A stretch of DNA of 64,000 nucleotides from UBA1926 sp002337215 (lineage in GTDB: Bacteria; Planctomycetota; Phycisphaerae; Phycisphaerales; UBA1924), in assembly GCA_963973795.1 (NCBI GenBank), contig CAXBAF010000004.1, forward strand, positions 1 through 64,000, in the 5' to 3' direction. Every line of letters begins with the position of its first letter. Within the stretch, counting starts at the first letter, position 1. The translations under genes and the position numbers were made by a program. Of the stretch, positions 32,745 through 41,849 are shown piece after piece. Below the pieces are notes generated by a model. That model did no database searches, had not been told where the DNA came from, and worked only from the letters and a program-made list of their open reading frames with translations.

Positions 32745-34168
32745 GCCATCCTCACCCATTTGATGAGCGTCGCCAGGTTCGGCGGCTTGCCGAACATCAG
32801 GAGGCCGACGCGGAAGACCTTGGCGGCGAACCAGACGAACGCGATGACCGCGATCGCGTTGACGGCGACGGCCGCGAGAACTTGCCAGAGTGGGGGAGGC
32901 GTGCTGCTCGCGACCCGCATGATCATGATGAACGGGCTGATGGGGGGGACGAAGCTGAGCGTTGTGGATAGCACGCTGGAGGGGTCACGCGTGACGGGGA
33001 GGAAGAAGAAGTAGGGGATCATGACGAGCAGCATGACCGGCGTCATAAGGGCCTGGGCCTCGCGGAGTTCGTTTACGGCCGACCCGATGGCGGCCATGAT
33101 CGAGGCGAACATGAAGTAGGCGAGCGCGAAGAAGACAAACATCCAGGCGATGGTGGTGCCGTCGATCAGGTCGAGGCGTTCGAACGCGAAGAGGGCGACG
33201 ATGCCGACGGCGTTGTAGACGAGCAGGAGGGTCAGGCCCACCGCCATCTGCCCGACGATCTTGCCGGTCATGAGTTCCACGCTGCTCACGGCGCTGAGCA
33301 GGACCTCAACGACCCGGCTCGATTTCTCCTCGATCGTTGTCGTGAGGAGGTACTGCCCGCCGGTCATGACGCCCATGAGCATGAGCAGCATGAACGCGCC
33401 GGGGATCAGCATCTGGAGCTCGAACGCGGATTCTCGCGTGCCGGTCTCGGTGACTTCCTGTGTGCTCTGCGCGTTCACGTTGGTGAGCGCGTCGATCATC
33501 GCCCGGTCCATCCCCGCGGCCTCGTACCGCTTCTCGAGGATCGCCTGGCGCAGGGCGCCGCGGATCTCGCTGACGGTCCGGTCGTCGAGCTTTGGCACGG
33601 TGTAGACGCTGTAGGCCCCGAATTGGTTCTTCTCGGCGTCCTTGACAACCGCGTCCTCATCGACAACCGCGACGGCGAGCAGGCCCCGGCCCTCGTCGCG
33701 GCCGGCCTTGGTCATGTTCTCGCGGAGGCGGGCCTGCTGGGCTTCAAGGTCGGTGTCGGCCGGGAGTTCGGTGATGCGGAGCTGCGGGACGCCGAACTGC
33801 TCGAGGAAGGCGGACATCTGGTCATCGCTCATCGCGTCGAGTTGATCGCCGGTCAGCGACTCGATCTGCGACCCGAGGAACTCACCCGCCAGCTTCTTCA
33901 TCGCGTCGAGTTGCTCGCGGCGCGATTCGACGATCGCCTCGGGTTTGAGCAGATCGGCGACGAGGGGCGTGACCTCGCCTGTCCGATCGATCAGCGCGAC
34001 CTCGCCCTTGTCGGCGGGCGGCTTGGCGCTGTTCACGAGCATGATGACTAGCGGCATGATGACCGCGATGACGGCGGGGACGACCAGTGCTCCGATGATG
34101 AAGCCCTTCGTCAGCACCGTCGAGGCGAACTCGCGACCCGCGATCCGCGTGACTTTTCCGGCGTTCAC
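32741..34168 (-). CDS. ABC-2 type transporter permease (NatB-like)
   Basis: A 475-residue membrane protein. One N-terminal helix (ILGALVVPAVIAVIMPLVIM region), a large periplasmic domain of about 200 residues, then five or six helices near the C-terminus (LMLMGVMTGGQYLLTTTIEEKSSR, VGLTLLLVYNAVGIVALFAF, MFVFFALAYFMFASIMAAIG, TPVMLLVMIPYFFFLP). The EEKSSRVVEVLLS motif in the first cytoplasmic loop is typical of ABC-2 transporters of the NatB (sodium exporter) and related group. It pairs with the ATPase encoded immediately upstream; start GTG 34168 overlaps that gene's stop (GTGA). Substrate cannot be inferred. Confidence 0.9.
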   Translation of the reverse strand: MNAGKVTRIAGREFASTVLTKGFIIGALVVPAVIAVIMPLVIMLVNSAKPPADKGEVALIDRTGEVTPLVADLLKPEAIVESRREQLDAMKKLAGEFLGSQIESLTGDQLDAMSDDQMSAFLEQFGVPQLRITELPADTDLEAQQARLRENMTKAGRDEGRGLLAVAVVDEDAVVKDAEKNQFGAYSVYTVPKLDDRTVSEIRGALRQAILEKRYEAAGMDRAMIDALTNVNAQSTQEVTETGTRESAFELQMLIPGAFMLLMLMGVMTGGQYLLTTTIEEKSSRVVEVLLSAVSSVELMTGKIVGQMAVGLTLLLVYNAVGIVALFAFERLDLIDGTTIAWMFVFFALAYFMFASIMAAIGSAVNELREAQALMTPVMLLVMIPYFFFLPVTRDPSSVLSTTLSFVPPISPFIMIMRVASSTPPPLWQVLAAVAVNAIAVIAFVWFAAKVFRVGLLMFGKPPNLATLIKWVRMA

Positions 34169-35160
34169 TGGGTCACCCCCTCGGCCTGGGTTTCGAGGCC
34201 CGCGCCCCCGGCTCGCAATGCCGCTCTCAGCGTTTCCGCGTCGTCGGCCGAGTCCTGAACGATGTCGATGAAGATGTCTTCGAGCGTTGGGCGGTGGAGT
34301 TCGACGCGCGACATCGGGGCTGCGCCCGCGACGGCGGAGACCGCGAGCGAGGGGTCGGTCCCGTCCGCGAGCATCGCTCGGTAGACACCGTCGATCAGCG
34401 TGACCGACTCGACGGCCGGGATAGCTTCGACCGCCGAGACATCGCCGCCTTCGGTGATCGGCTCGAACCAGACGGCGTTCGGCGCGTAGCGGTCGCGGAT
34501 CGTTCGGACTGGATCGTCGAGAACCTTCTCGCCGTTGTGGATCATGATGACATGGTCGCAGATTTCCTGGGCCTGGGCCATGACGTGCGTCGAGAAGATG
34601 ATCGTGGTGCCCCGCTCGTTTTCCTCGCGGATGAGATTCCGGAGCAGCCTCATGTTGACCGGGTCGAGCCCGCTGAAGACCTCGTCGAGGATCAGGAGTT
34701 CCGGCTCGTGGAGCACGCAGGAGACGAACTGAACCTTCTGCTGCATACCCTTGCTGAGCTCTTCGCAGCGCTTGTTCCAGACTTCCGGGAGCTCGACTTT
34801 CTCAAGCCAGTGGCGGATCTTGTCGTCGATCCCGTTGGGCGAGAGCCCCTTGAGCCGGCCCATGTGCCTGAGGAACTGGCCGACCTTCATCTTCTTGTAG
34901 ACGCCGCGTTCTTCGGGGAGATACCCGATCCGGTCCTTGCTCTCGATCGCGGATCGCTTGCCGAGGACGCTCAGTTCGCCCGAGTCCGGGAAGAGGATCG
35001 ACATGATCATGCGGATCGTCGTGGTTTTGCCGGCACCGTTGGGGCCGATGAAGCCGACGAGTTCGCCGACCGGGACGTTGAGGTCGATGCCCTGCACGGC
35101 GACCTTCTTCCCGAAGGTTTTTCGCACGGCGTTGAGTGAGATCGCGGGTTCGGTGTTCAC
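34165..35160 (-). CDS. ABC transporter ATP-binding protein (NatA-like)
   Basis: A 331-residue nucleotide-binding subunit. Walker A is GPNGAGKTTTIRMI (GFIGPNGAGKTT), the signature is LSKGMQQKVQFVSC, a variant of LSGGQ, and Walker B is LLILDEVFSGLDPVN, with the switch His in FSTHVMAQ. A C-terminal regulatory domain of about 110 residues follows, as in NatA-type proteins. It drives export by the permease encoded downstream with a 4-base overlap. GTG 35160 is the start, with TACCCT six bases upstream and no Shine-Dalgarno site, so a leaderless mRNA is likely. Confidence 0.93.
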   Translation of the reverse strand: MNTEPAISLNAVRKTFGKKVAVQGIDLNVPVGELVGFIGPNGAGKTTTIRMIMSILFPDSGELSVLGKRSAIESKDRIGYLPEERGVYKKMKVGQFLRHMGRLKGLSPNGIDDKIRHWLEKVELPEVWNKRCEELSKGMQQKVQFVSCVLHEPELLILDEVFSGLDPVNMRLLRNLIREENERGTTIIFSTHVMAQAQEICDHVIMIHNGEKVLDDPVRTIRDRYAPNAVWFEPITEGGDVSAVEAIPAVESVTLIDGVYRAMLADGTDPSLAVSAVAGAAPMSRVELHRPTLEDIFIDIVQDSADDAETLRAALRAGGAGLETQAEGVTQ

Positions 35161-35166
35161 GGGGGC

Positions 35167-35172
35167 AGGGTA
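35167..35172 (-). promoter_or_regulatory. -10 box of a predicted leaderless ABC ATPase transcript
   Basis: TACCCT on the minus strand, six bases before GTG 35160. Confidence 0.45.
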
Positions 35173-35185
35173 GCCGTTCGTTGAT

Positions 35186-35989
35186 TCAGAGGCCCCGGAG
35201 CCAGTTCAACAAAAGGCCGGACCAGTTCGAGAGTCGGGGTCGGTCGAGCGCGAGGCCGTACCCGTGCCCGCCCGTTGGGAAGAAGTGGGCTTCGAGCGGG
35301 AGGCCGAGTTCCTGGTACGCGCTCGCGAGTTCGAACGCGCCGCGGACCGGGACCGATTGGTCGTCCTGCGAATGGATCACGAAGAGTGGTGGGGCGTCGG
35401 GCGTCACTCGGAGCTGCAGGGATCGGCTTGCGCGCTCGGTCTCGGTCGCCGACGGACCCAGCAGGTTGTTGACGCTCCCTTGATGGCAGGGCGCGACCAT
35501 CGAGACGACGGGGTAGATCAGCGCCGCGGCATCGGGCCGACCGGACCATGTCTCGGCGAGGTCATCGCCGTGGTCGGACTCGGGGTGGAGCAGCGCCGCG
35601 GAGCCCGCGAGGTGCCCTCCGGCGCTGAACCCCAGCACCGCGACCTTGCTTGGCGAGAGCCCGAACTGGTCGGCGTGGTCGCGGATGACTCGGATCGCTC
35701 GGCACGCGTCCCGAAGGGGCCGAACACCGAGCGGCTCGCCTTCTGGGACATCCACCGAGGTCGTGTAGGGCACGCTCACGGCGGGGAAGCCGTTCATCGC
35801 GAACCAGACGGAGATCGGCGAATCCTCGTGCCACGAGCGGTGTGTGTAACCGCCCCCCGCGAGGCAGACGATCGTCATGGGCGGATCGTCTTGATCGAAC
35901 GAGGCGGGCAGCAGGAGGTCCATCGAGCGTCCGTCATTCCAGAGCGGGAGCCGCTTTGTGAGCTCTCCCGATGTACGCCAGCCTTCCAT
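35186..35989 (-). CDS. Alpha/beta hydrolase, BD-FAE/esterase-like
   Basis: A 267-residue cytoplasmic hydrolase without signal peptide. The oxyanion region is LAGGGYTHRSWHED (variant HGGG loop), the nucleophile elbow is VLGFSAGGHLAGSA (Ser), and the acid and base are in IHSQDDQSVP (Asp) and FPTGGHGYG (His). The layout matches esterases of the BD-FAE/acetyl xylan esterase-like group that hydrolyse carboxylic esters of sugars or polymers. A good ribosome binding site (AAGGAGAG) precedes ATG 35989. It is on the minus strand between the ABC pair and a divergent exported-protein gene. Substrate unknown. Confidence 0.88.
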   Translation of the reverse strand: MEGWRTSGELTKRLPLWNDGRSMDLLLPASFDQDDPPMTIVCLAGGGYTHRSWHEDSPISVWFAMNGFPAVSVPYTTSVDVPEGEPLGVRPLRDACRAIRVIRDHADQFGLSPSKVAVLGFSAGGHLAGSAALLHPESDHGDDLAETWSGRPDAAALIYPVVSMVAPCHQGSVNNLLGPSATETERASRSLQLRVTPDAPPLFVIHSQDDQSVPVRGAFELASAYQELGLPLEAHFFPTGGHGYGLALDRPRLSNWSGLLLNWLRGL

Positions 35990-36182
35990 GCTTTCTCTCC
36001 TTCGGAACGACGGTTGCTGAGAACTCTCGGATCGCTGGCCCGAAGCCGGCGGGCCGTCGCGGATCTGGAGGCGGCCTGCACTGAACTCTGTAATCGGCGA
36101 AATGCGCGCCGGCGATATCCTAACGATCCGTTGCCGCCTCGGGTTCCGTCGTGGCGATCATCGCAAGGGAAGGAACACGCAC

Positions 36183-36800
36183 ATGCACGAATCGAACACA
36201 CCGTCCGCGCTGTACCGCCGGGATCGCCGCGCCCGAATCGCTCTGGCCTGCGCTGCGCTGATCAGCGCGGCGAGCGTTTTCTCGCTCACGGCCGGCTTCG
36301 GGGCTGGCCATGCGGGCGAGGCCCAAACGCACGACAGCCGGATGCAGGACGGCCAATCGCAGGATGCCGGAGCGCAAAGACCGGCCCGGGCTGACATGTC
36401 GGACTTTGGTGCCCTCCTCGTTGCGGGTCTCAAGCAGACCGAGGGGTGTCTCGGCGTGGACGTTGCGAATTTTCAGAGCGGCAAGAACACGATCGTCGCC
36501 TGGTTCGAGAACAAGGAGGCCGCGGTCCGGTGGTACAACGCCCCGGTTCACCAGCGGATGATGGGCGCGGTGGGTGGTGGAGGCGATACGCCGCTCAAGC
36601 ACGTCACCGATCCGGACACGCCCATCATGGTCATGGCGTCGATCTCGTTCAACGGCCCGCCCGCGGTCGAGGGCAGCCCGCTCCCGTTCAGCCAGATCTC
36701 GATCGAGATGTACGCGCCGCTCCCGGGCGGGGCGTCCGTCAACGGGCGGCTCGCTCCCGATGCGTTCAAGGTCCCGCACCACAAGGCGCTCGGGGGGTGA
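36183..36800 (+). CDS. Exported protein with a possible dimeric alpha/beta-barrel (ABM-like) domain
   Basis: A 205-residue protein. A basic head and a hydrophobic stretch (IALACAALISAASVFSLTAGFGAGHAGEAQ) make an N-terminal signal or anchor. A Gln/Asp-rich linker of about 30 residues (HDSRMQDGQSQDAGAQ) precedes a folded domain: MSDFGALLVAGLKQTEGC, VDVANFQSGKNTIVAWFENK and AAVRWYNAPVHQRMMG. The last segments resemble the antibiotic-biosynthesis-monooxygenase/dimeric ferredoxin-like fold (substrate unknown). This assignment is moderate: it rests on the pattern of a GxxxV strand, N-K-E helix and YNxPVHQ motif. Ribosome binding site AGGGAAGGAAC precedes ATG 36183; frame open upstream was not used. 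Confidence 0.65.
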   Translation: MHESNTPSALYRRDRRARIALACAALISAASVFSLTAGFGAGHAGEAQTHDSRMQDGQSQDAGAQRPARADMSDFGALLVAGLKQTEGCLGVDVANFQSGKNTIVAWFENKEAAVRWYNAPVHQRMMGAVGGGGDTPLKHVTDPDTPIMVMASISFNGPPAVEGSPLPFSQISIEMYAPLPGGASVNGRLAPDAFKVPHHKALGG

Positions 36801-36844
36801 CTCAGCCGACTCGGTTGATCAAGCACTGCGCTGCGTTGCGAGGC

Positions 36845-36850
36845 TAACCT
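36845..36850 (+). promoter_or_regulatory. -10 box of a predicted leaderless prfA transcript
   Basis: TAACCT followed by CTCCGC and ATG 36857: six-base gap, no Shine-Dalgarno site. Confidence 0.5.
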
Positions 36851-36856
36851 CTCCGC

Positions 36857-37954
36857 ATGGCGATCGAACCGCTGCCCGAGTCCATCGCGACCAAGCTCGA
36901 CGCGCTCCGCGACCAGTTCGCGGATTTGTCTCGTCGGCTCGAAGACCCCGAGGTGCTCGCGGACCATCACGCGGTCCGAGACCTGTCGATCAAGCGTTCG
37001 GCGCTGGAGCCCGCGGCGGAGGGGTACCGGCGGTACTCCGAGATCGTGGGCGAGATCGCCGAGATGCAGGCCGCGCTGGACGGGAGCGACGACGCGGAAC
37101 TCGCGGAGATGGCGCAGGCCGAGATCCCTGAACTTGAAGCGCGGGCGCAGGCGGAGATCGACGCCGTCAAATCGGCGTTGGTCCAGTCCGACGAGCGTCG
37201 GGTCGGGTCGGTGATGCTCGAGGTGCGGGCGGGCACCGGGGGCGACGAGGCGGGGCTGTGGGCCCGCGACTTGCTCGCGATGTACGAGAAATACGCGGGC
37301 AGCAAGGGCTGGGCGTGGGATGTGCTCGACTTCACCGAGGACGCGTCGGTGGGGGGCGTGCGGCACGCGGTGGTGAACGTGAAGGGCGATGGCGTCTGGG
37401 CGGAACTGGGGTTTGAGGCGGGCGTCCACTCGGTCAAACGGGTTCCCGCGACCGAGACCCAGGGCCGGATCCACACGAGCACGGCGACGGTCGCGGTGCT
37501 CCCCGAACCCGAGGCGGTCGAGGTGAACATCGACTGGTCGAAGGACGTCGAGGAGCACATCACGACCGCGCAGGGGCCAGGCGGGCAGAACGTCAACAAG
37601 GTCGCGACGGCGGTCCACCTGCTCCACACGCCAACCGGCGTCGAGGTCCGCATGCAGGAGACCAAGAGCCAGGCCCAGAACCGCGAGAAGGCCCGGAGGC
37701 TGCTCAGCGCCCGGGTGTACGAGATCGAGCGGGCGAAGGTGGAGGCGGAGCGATCGGCCGACCGGAAAAGCCAGATCGGTTCTGGTGAACGCAGCGAGAA
37801 GATCCGCGTGTACCGCTATCAGGACGGGATTGTTGCCGACCAGCGGCTGAGCCAAAAATTCCAGAAGACTCCGGTGCTCGACCAGGGCGAACTCGGGCCG
37901 ATCATCGAGGCGTTACTCGAGCAGGAGACTGCGCGAAGGCTCGCGGCGCTGTGA
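36857..37954 (+). CDS. prfA: Peptide chain release factor 1
   Basis: A 365-residue class I release factor, normal length. The GGQ motif that triggers peptidyl-tRNA hydrolysis is at G242-Q244 (QGPGGQNVNKVA), and the stop-codon reading site has P197-A198-T199 in RVPATETQGRIHTS. PxT at this place defines RF1 (UAA and UAG), while RF2 has SPF. The N-terminal helical domain (LSRRLEDPEVLADHH) and the RVYRYQDG tail are typical. ATG 36857 gives the standard N-terminus. The usual downstream prmC methyltransferase gene is not adjacent here; a phosphodiesterase-fold gene follows. It lies 56 bp after the exported ABM-like gene but has its own predicted -10 box. Confidence 0.97.
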   Translation: MAIEPLPESIATKLDALRDQFADLSRRLEDPEVLADHHAVRDLSIKRSALEPAAEGYRRYSEIVGEIAEMQAALDGSDDAELAEMAQAEIPELEARAQAEIDAVKSALVQSDERRVGSVMLEVRAGTGGDEAGLWARDLLAMYEKYAGSKGWAWDVLDFTEDASVGGVRHAVVNVKGDGVWAELGFEAGVHSVKRVPATETQGRIHTSTATVAVLPEPEAVEVNIDWSKDVEEHITTAQGPGGQNVNKVATAVHLLHTPTGVEVRMQETKSQAQNREKARRLLSARVYEIERAKVEAERSADRKSQIGSGERSEKIRVYRYQDGIVADQRLSQKFQKTPVLDQGELGPIIEALLEQETARRLAAL

Positions 37955-38022
37955 GTGACCCTGATGGACCCGGAGCGAGAACTCTGGACCATCCGCGGTG
38001 CGCCCCCAGGAAGGGAATCGAG

Positions 38023-38871
38023 ATGGTCCGCGTTTTGATCCTTGGTTTGCTCTTCGTTCTTGCACCCGCGCGGGCGAGCGAGCCTTTGCGAGTTGCCTCC
38101 TTCAACATCCGGTTCGGCTCCGCATCCGACGGGCCCGACCGCTGGGAACTGCGGGCCGACAAGGTCGCGACGACCATCGGCGACCTCGACGCGGATGTCG
38201 TGGGACTGCAGGAGGCCCTGCCGTTCCAGATCCGTGAACTGCTCGAAGCGTGCCCCCGCTACGCCGCGACCGGTGTAAGCCGGGAGGACGGCCGAACGGA
38301 CGGCGAGGCGAGCCCGATCCTCTACGACCGCACGCGATTTACGGTCGCTGCCGCGGGCACCTTCTGGCTCAGCGGCACCCCCGACGAAGCGGGGACGAAC
38401 ACCTGGGGCGCCGCGTGCAACCGCGTCTGCTCGTGGGCGCGGCTCGTCGATCTCGACTCGGGCACCGCGTTCGTCGTTTTGAATACACACTGGGACCATG
38501 TCAGCCAGCCCGCGCGTGAGCGGAGCGCGGGACTCATCCTCGCAAGGGCCGAGGCGCTCGTAGCCGGCGATCCGTTCGTCGTCATGGGCGACATGAACGC
38601 CGACGAGGACAATCCCGCGATTGAGGCGATGCTGGGAGGGACCGGCCCCATGCGGCTCGTCGATACCTTCCGTTCGGTCCATCCCAACGAGCGTGCGGGC
38701 ACGTTCACCGGATTCCGAACCGACAGCGACGGCGGGACTCGCAAAATCGACTACGTGCTCGCGAGCCCGGCGTGGCGGGTCATGGACGTGGGGATCGACC
38801 GACGAACGTTCGGAGGCCGATACCCGTCGGACCATTTTCCGGTGTGGGCCCAACTGAGTATCTCGGATTGA
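38023..38871 (+). CDS. Exported endonuclease/exonuclease/phosphatase-family protein
   Basis: A 282-residue protein with signal peptide MVRVLILGLLFVLAPARA. The DNase I-like fold shows SFNIRFGSASDGPDRWE (Asn ligand), DVVGLQEALPFQ (catalytic Glu), FVVLNTHWDHVS (His), VVMGDMNADEDN (Asp, Asn) and DYVLASPAW ... YPSDHFPVWAQL (catalytic Asp-His). All catalytic residues are retained, so it should hydrolyse phosphodiesters or phosphoesters; exported members include nucleases and sphingomyelinase-like enzymes, and substrate is unknown. ATG 38023 is chosen because AGGAAGGGAATCGAG precedes it and the signal peptide starts there. It converges with the dockerin gene; an 18-bp gap holds a palindrome. Confidence 0.88.
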   Translation: MVRVLILGLLFVLAPARASEPLRVASFNIRFGSASDGPDRWELRADKVATTIGDLDADVVGLQEALPFQIRELLEACPRYAATGVSREDGRTDGEASPILYDRTRFTVAAAGTFWLSGTPDEAGTNTWGAACNRVCSWARLVDLDSGTAFVVLNTHWDHVSQPARERSAGLILARAEALVAGDPFVVMGDMNADEDNPAIEAMLGGTGPMRLVDTFRSVHPNERAGTFTGFRTDSDGGTRKIDYVLASPAWRVMDVGIDRRTFGGRYPSDHFPVWAQLSISD

Positions 38872-38887
38872 GCACGACGCGTCGTGC
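38872..38887. other. Perfect 16-bp palindrome between convergent genes
   Basis: GCACGACGCGTCGTGC fills the gap between the stop codons of the convergent genes (38871 and 38890). It could act as a weak bidirectional terminator or protein-binding site; no T-run is present on either strand. Confidence 0.4.
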
Positions 38888-38889
38888 GA

Positions 38890-40650
38890 TCACGGGCACC
38901 CGCCCGTGAACGACGTCACGAAAGTACTGAGGTCCGCGAGATCGAAGACGCCCATCGGGGGCGCGAGGTCGGCCGCGGGATCCTGGCTGGTGAAGGCCTG
39001 GACGAACGTCCCGATGTCGCCCAAGTCGAGCACGCCGAAAGGCTCGGCGATGTCGGCCGGGTTGCAGCCGCCCCCGCCAGTCAGCAGGATCCCGTCCCCG
39101 CTGGGCCCGCCGAGCGCGATGACTTCGCTGTCGGGCAGCAGGTCATCGACCCAGAGGTAGTTGGCGAGGTAGACGGGCTCGGACTCGCCGAACCGCAGGT
39201 CGCAGAACATGCCGAAGGTCGAGGCGAGCGGGTTGGGGATCGGGTCGCCCGAGTCGGGGTCGGGGTTCAGGGTGCCCTCGGAGAGCGCCCAGGGGCTGGG
39301 GAATTCGCCCCACGCGGCCCAGACAGTGGGGTCAACCGCTTCGCCGTCCCCGAAGAATTGCTGGCCGGGCGTTGGGTCCACCGCGTTGTAGACCCAGTCG
39401 CTGAGGATCTCGCCGACCAACTGGCCGTCCAGGAAGACCCGGCTTCGTCCGCTCTGGAATTCATCGCTGACGACCGCGAGCCGGAACCATTCGTCGGGCT
39501 GGATCGTGAGCGGGAGCGGCATCTCGCCCGTGAAGTCGTCGCCGTCTGTTGAGTAGACGATCGCCGGCGATCCGTTGATGTTTCGGAGCCAGAGATCGGC
39601 GCCGCTGTCGTTGTTGTGCTGGTCCTGGAGCAGGGCAACGAGCCCCGCGTTGGGTGTGGTGTTGGCGGGGAAGTCCGCGTACCACGAGGAGGCGGGGATA
39701 AGCATGTCCCACACCATCGTCCACTGCCCGATGAACCCACCCGGATAGGCGGGCTTCGCCGCCGGGTAGACGGCGAGGCCGATCCCGCGTCGCAGAGCGT
39801 CGCTGCTCGGGTTGGAGAGGTTCCGCGCTGGGCTGGTCAGGAAGACCCCGCTCTCGATACCTCCCGGTGCGGGGAGGCCCGCGCTCATCGTGTCGGTGAA
39901 CGAGGACTGGGCCGCGGTGACCCCGGTGGGTGTGCCCGGGTTGGGCGTGTCCTCGTTGCCGATCCCGCCCAGGATCGTTCCGAATGCGGGATCATCGAGG
40001 AATCGGATCGCGCTGTTGTCCGACCCGTCGGCCGCATCAAAGTTGCCGTCGAAATGCCACTCGGTGAGCTGACGGTCACTCGCGGCCCATGTCGAGAGTG
40101 ACGCGGTCCCGCTCTCGAAGTCGAGCGTGGGAGTGAGGAAGCCGAGTGAGCTGTTGATGTCGCGGACGGCAAAGGTCACGACACCGATCTCGTCGATCGT
40201 GATCTCGAGGCGGATGTCGAGTTCGGCCCCGAACGCGCCGCCCACGAACTGCTCCTGCCAGACGGTGATGCCGGAAGGCGCGAGCCCGCCCTGCTGGTTG
40301 CGGATCCACCCGCTGAGCAGGCGCGAGTTGCCGGGCTGGAGTTGGTCGAGCAGATCCGTGAGCAGGACCGGATCGCCGAGCGCGGCACCGAAGATCGGGT
40401 CGCGCAACTGGAGGAGCCCGTTGATGCTGAACGCGTAGCCGTCTGACTCGTTGATGAAGTTGTCCGAGCCCGCTGCCGGGTTGTTGAGGCTGTCGCGCGT
40501 GATGTCGGGGGGGGAGGGGAAGTCGACGACCACCCCGTCGAGATCGACGCCCACAGTGTCGGATTGGGCGGTCGCGGATCCCGCTGTCGCGAGAAGCGCG
40601 GCGAGCAGGGCGGGAGTGATCAGTGTGTGGGCGGGTGTGCGGTCGGTCAT
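38890..40650 (-). CDS. Large exported protein with LamG/concanavalin-like region and two dockerin-like repeats
   Basis: A 586-residue protein with signal peptide MTDRTPAHTLITPALLAALLATAGSATAQ (about 29 residues). The mature part is rich in Asp, Gly, Asn and Pro. Residues about 280-500 have a concanavalin-like pattern (FIGQWTMVWDMLIPASSWYAD, DEWFRLAVVSDEFQSGRSRVFLDG, FGESEPVYLANYLWVDDLLPD). The tail has two repeats, CNPADIAEPFGVLDLGDIGTFVQAF and PPMGVFDLADLSTFVTSFTGGC, the same type as the first partial gene of the window. Ribosome binding site AGGAG precedes ATG 40650. The combination suggests a polysaccharide-related or surface-assembled protein, by inference from architecture only; no glycoside hydrolase motif was recognised. 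Confidence 0.85.
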   Translation of the reverse strand: MTDRTPAHTLITPALLAALLATAGSATAQSDTVGVDLDGVVVDFPSPPDITRDSLNNPAAGSDNFINESDGYAFSINGLLQLRDPIFGAALGDPVLLTDLLDQLQPGNSRLLSGWIRNQQGGLAPSGITVWQEQFVGGAFGAELDIRLEITIDEIGVVTFAVRDINSSLGFLTPTLDFESGTASLSTWAASDRQLTEWHFDGNFDAADGSDNSAIRFLDDPAFGTILGGIGNEDTPNPGTPTGVTAAQSSFTDTMSAGLPAPGGIESGVFLTSPARNLSNPSSDALRRGIGLAVYPAAKPAYPGGFIGQWTMVWDMLIPASSWYADFPANTTPNAGLVALLQDQHNNDSGADLWLRNINGSPAIVYSTDGDDFTGEMPLPLTIQPDEWFRLAVVSDEFQSGRSRVFLDGQLVGEILSDWVYNAVDPTPGQQFFGDGEAVDPTVWAAWGEFPSPWALSEGTLNPDPDSGDPIPNPLASTFGMFCDLRFGESEPVYLANYLWVDDLLPDSEVIALGGPSGDGILLTGGGGCNPADIAEPFGVLDLGDIGTFVQAFTSQDPAADLAPPMGVFDLADLSTFVTSFTGGCP

Positions 40651-40835
40651 CTCTCGTGCTCCTGGGCAGTCGGGGCTGATGGGTGGGGTCTCGTGAACTC
40701 CCGGTTCCGGCTCCGTGTGCGGCGTTGTGCGGTGTCTCCGGGTATGGTAAAAGATCAGCCGCGGTTGTGTTACCCCTAAATCGGGACGTGACTCTCAGAT
40801 CGAGTCGGAACCGAGGCGATTGAGTTGGAGGCCGG

Positions 40836-41849
40836 ATGCCCGTTTTTCTTGATAAACGCGGACCGCGAGCGGCTGCTGGCTTCACGCTCATCGAACTGCT
40901 GGTGGTCATCGCGATCATCGCCTTGCTGATCGGAATCCTGCTCCCGGCCCTCGGAAAAGCACGCCAAACCGCCCAGCGGGTCGCATGCCTCGCGAATCAG
41001 AAGCAGCTCACGCTGGGCCAGCAGCTCTACGCAAACGATACCGCCCGTGGGGTCTTCCTTCCCTCGTTCCTTCCGTTCGAGGACAACCTGGGCTGGCTCT
41101 ACCCGTCCTATATCGACACCGCCGAAGCCGGGATCTGCGCCGCGACGATTAACACCGTGCGCGCGGATCTCACCGCCGATAACCCGGATCACCCCGATTT
41201 TCCGACAGGCGGGATCGCGGTGCTGCAGGCGATTCTCGCGCTCGAAGGCCGAACAGACTTCGTGCTCGACCTCTACCGGACCGCCGAGGACGCGGGCGAT
41301 GATTCGGGGGGGCACAGCTACGAGACCTTCATGTGGCACAACCCGGGCAAATACCCGGACGGTGAGACCATCGGCTACGGCGGTCATGGCAGCACGTGGG
41401 ACCAGCTCGGATTCCGCGGCCCGGACACGCCGACCGGGGTGATCTGGTTCGACGAGCCGTACCAGAAGCTCAAGACGCTCAACAACGTCCGGTCCCCGAG
41501 CACGATGCTGCTGATCCTCGATTCCGATGCAGACGGGACCGTGCCCCAGCAATTCCAGGGTTACGTCGATGCTCTCGGGATCGCCTTCCGCGATGGCGAT
41601 CCGAACTGGCCCAACGAATGGAACAACCACGGGGTCGCGGGCCTGAATATGGCGTTCGCGGACGGCGGTGCCCGATGGGTGCCCACCGGCGAGAAACTCA
41701 TCCGGACCTACCTCGATTCCCACGAAGACTTCAGCGCCGACGACGGCTCGTTCTTCCGCAACAAGCTTCTCGAGCTCACGACGTTCCAGTGGAACGAGAT
41801 TTCGGATCCCCGTTCGGGTGAGCGGATCCCTGAGATCACTGTTCGCTGA
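40836..41849 (+). CDS. Pseudopilin-like protein 4 (H-x9-DG group)
   Basis: A 337-residue protein with the head [20 protein letters not shown]; cleavage is expected after G15 and Glu is at +5. The mature region contains [20 protein letters not shown], which fits the H-x9-DG pattern of the large planctomycete pseudopilin-like family (prepilin-type N-terminal domain followed by a DUF1559-like region). It lacks the WTRGG C-terminus of pseudopilins 1, 2 and 5. GGAGG lies four bases before ATG 40836. No assembly machinery gene is nearby. It is likely an exported surface or secreted component processed by prepilin peptidase. Confidence 0.85.
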   Translation: MPVFLDKRGPRAAAGFTLIELLVVIAIIALLIGILLPALGKARQTAQRVACLANQKQLTLGQQLYANDTARGVFLPSFLPFEDNLGWLYPSYIDTAEAGICAATINTVRADLTADNPDHPDFPTGGIAVLQAILALEGRTDFVLDLYRTAEDAGDDSGGHSYETFMWHNPGKYPDGETIGYGGHGSTWDQLGFRGPDTPTGVIWFDEPYQKLKTLNNVRSPSTMLLILDSDADGTVPQQFQGYVDALGIAFRDGDPNWPNEWNNHGVAGLNMAFADGGARWVPTGEKLIRTYLDSHEDFSADDGSFFRNKLLELTTFQWNEISDPRSGERIPEITVR

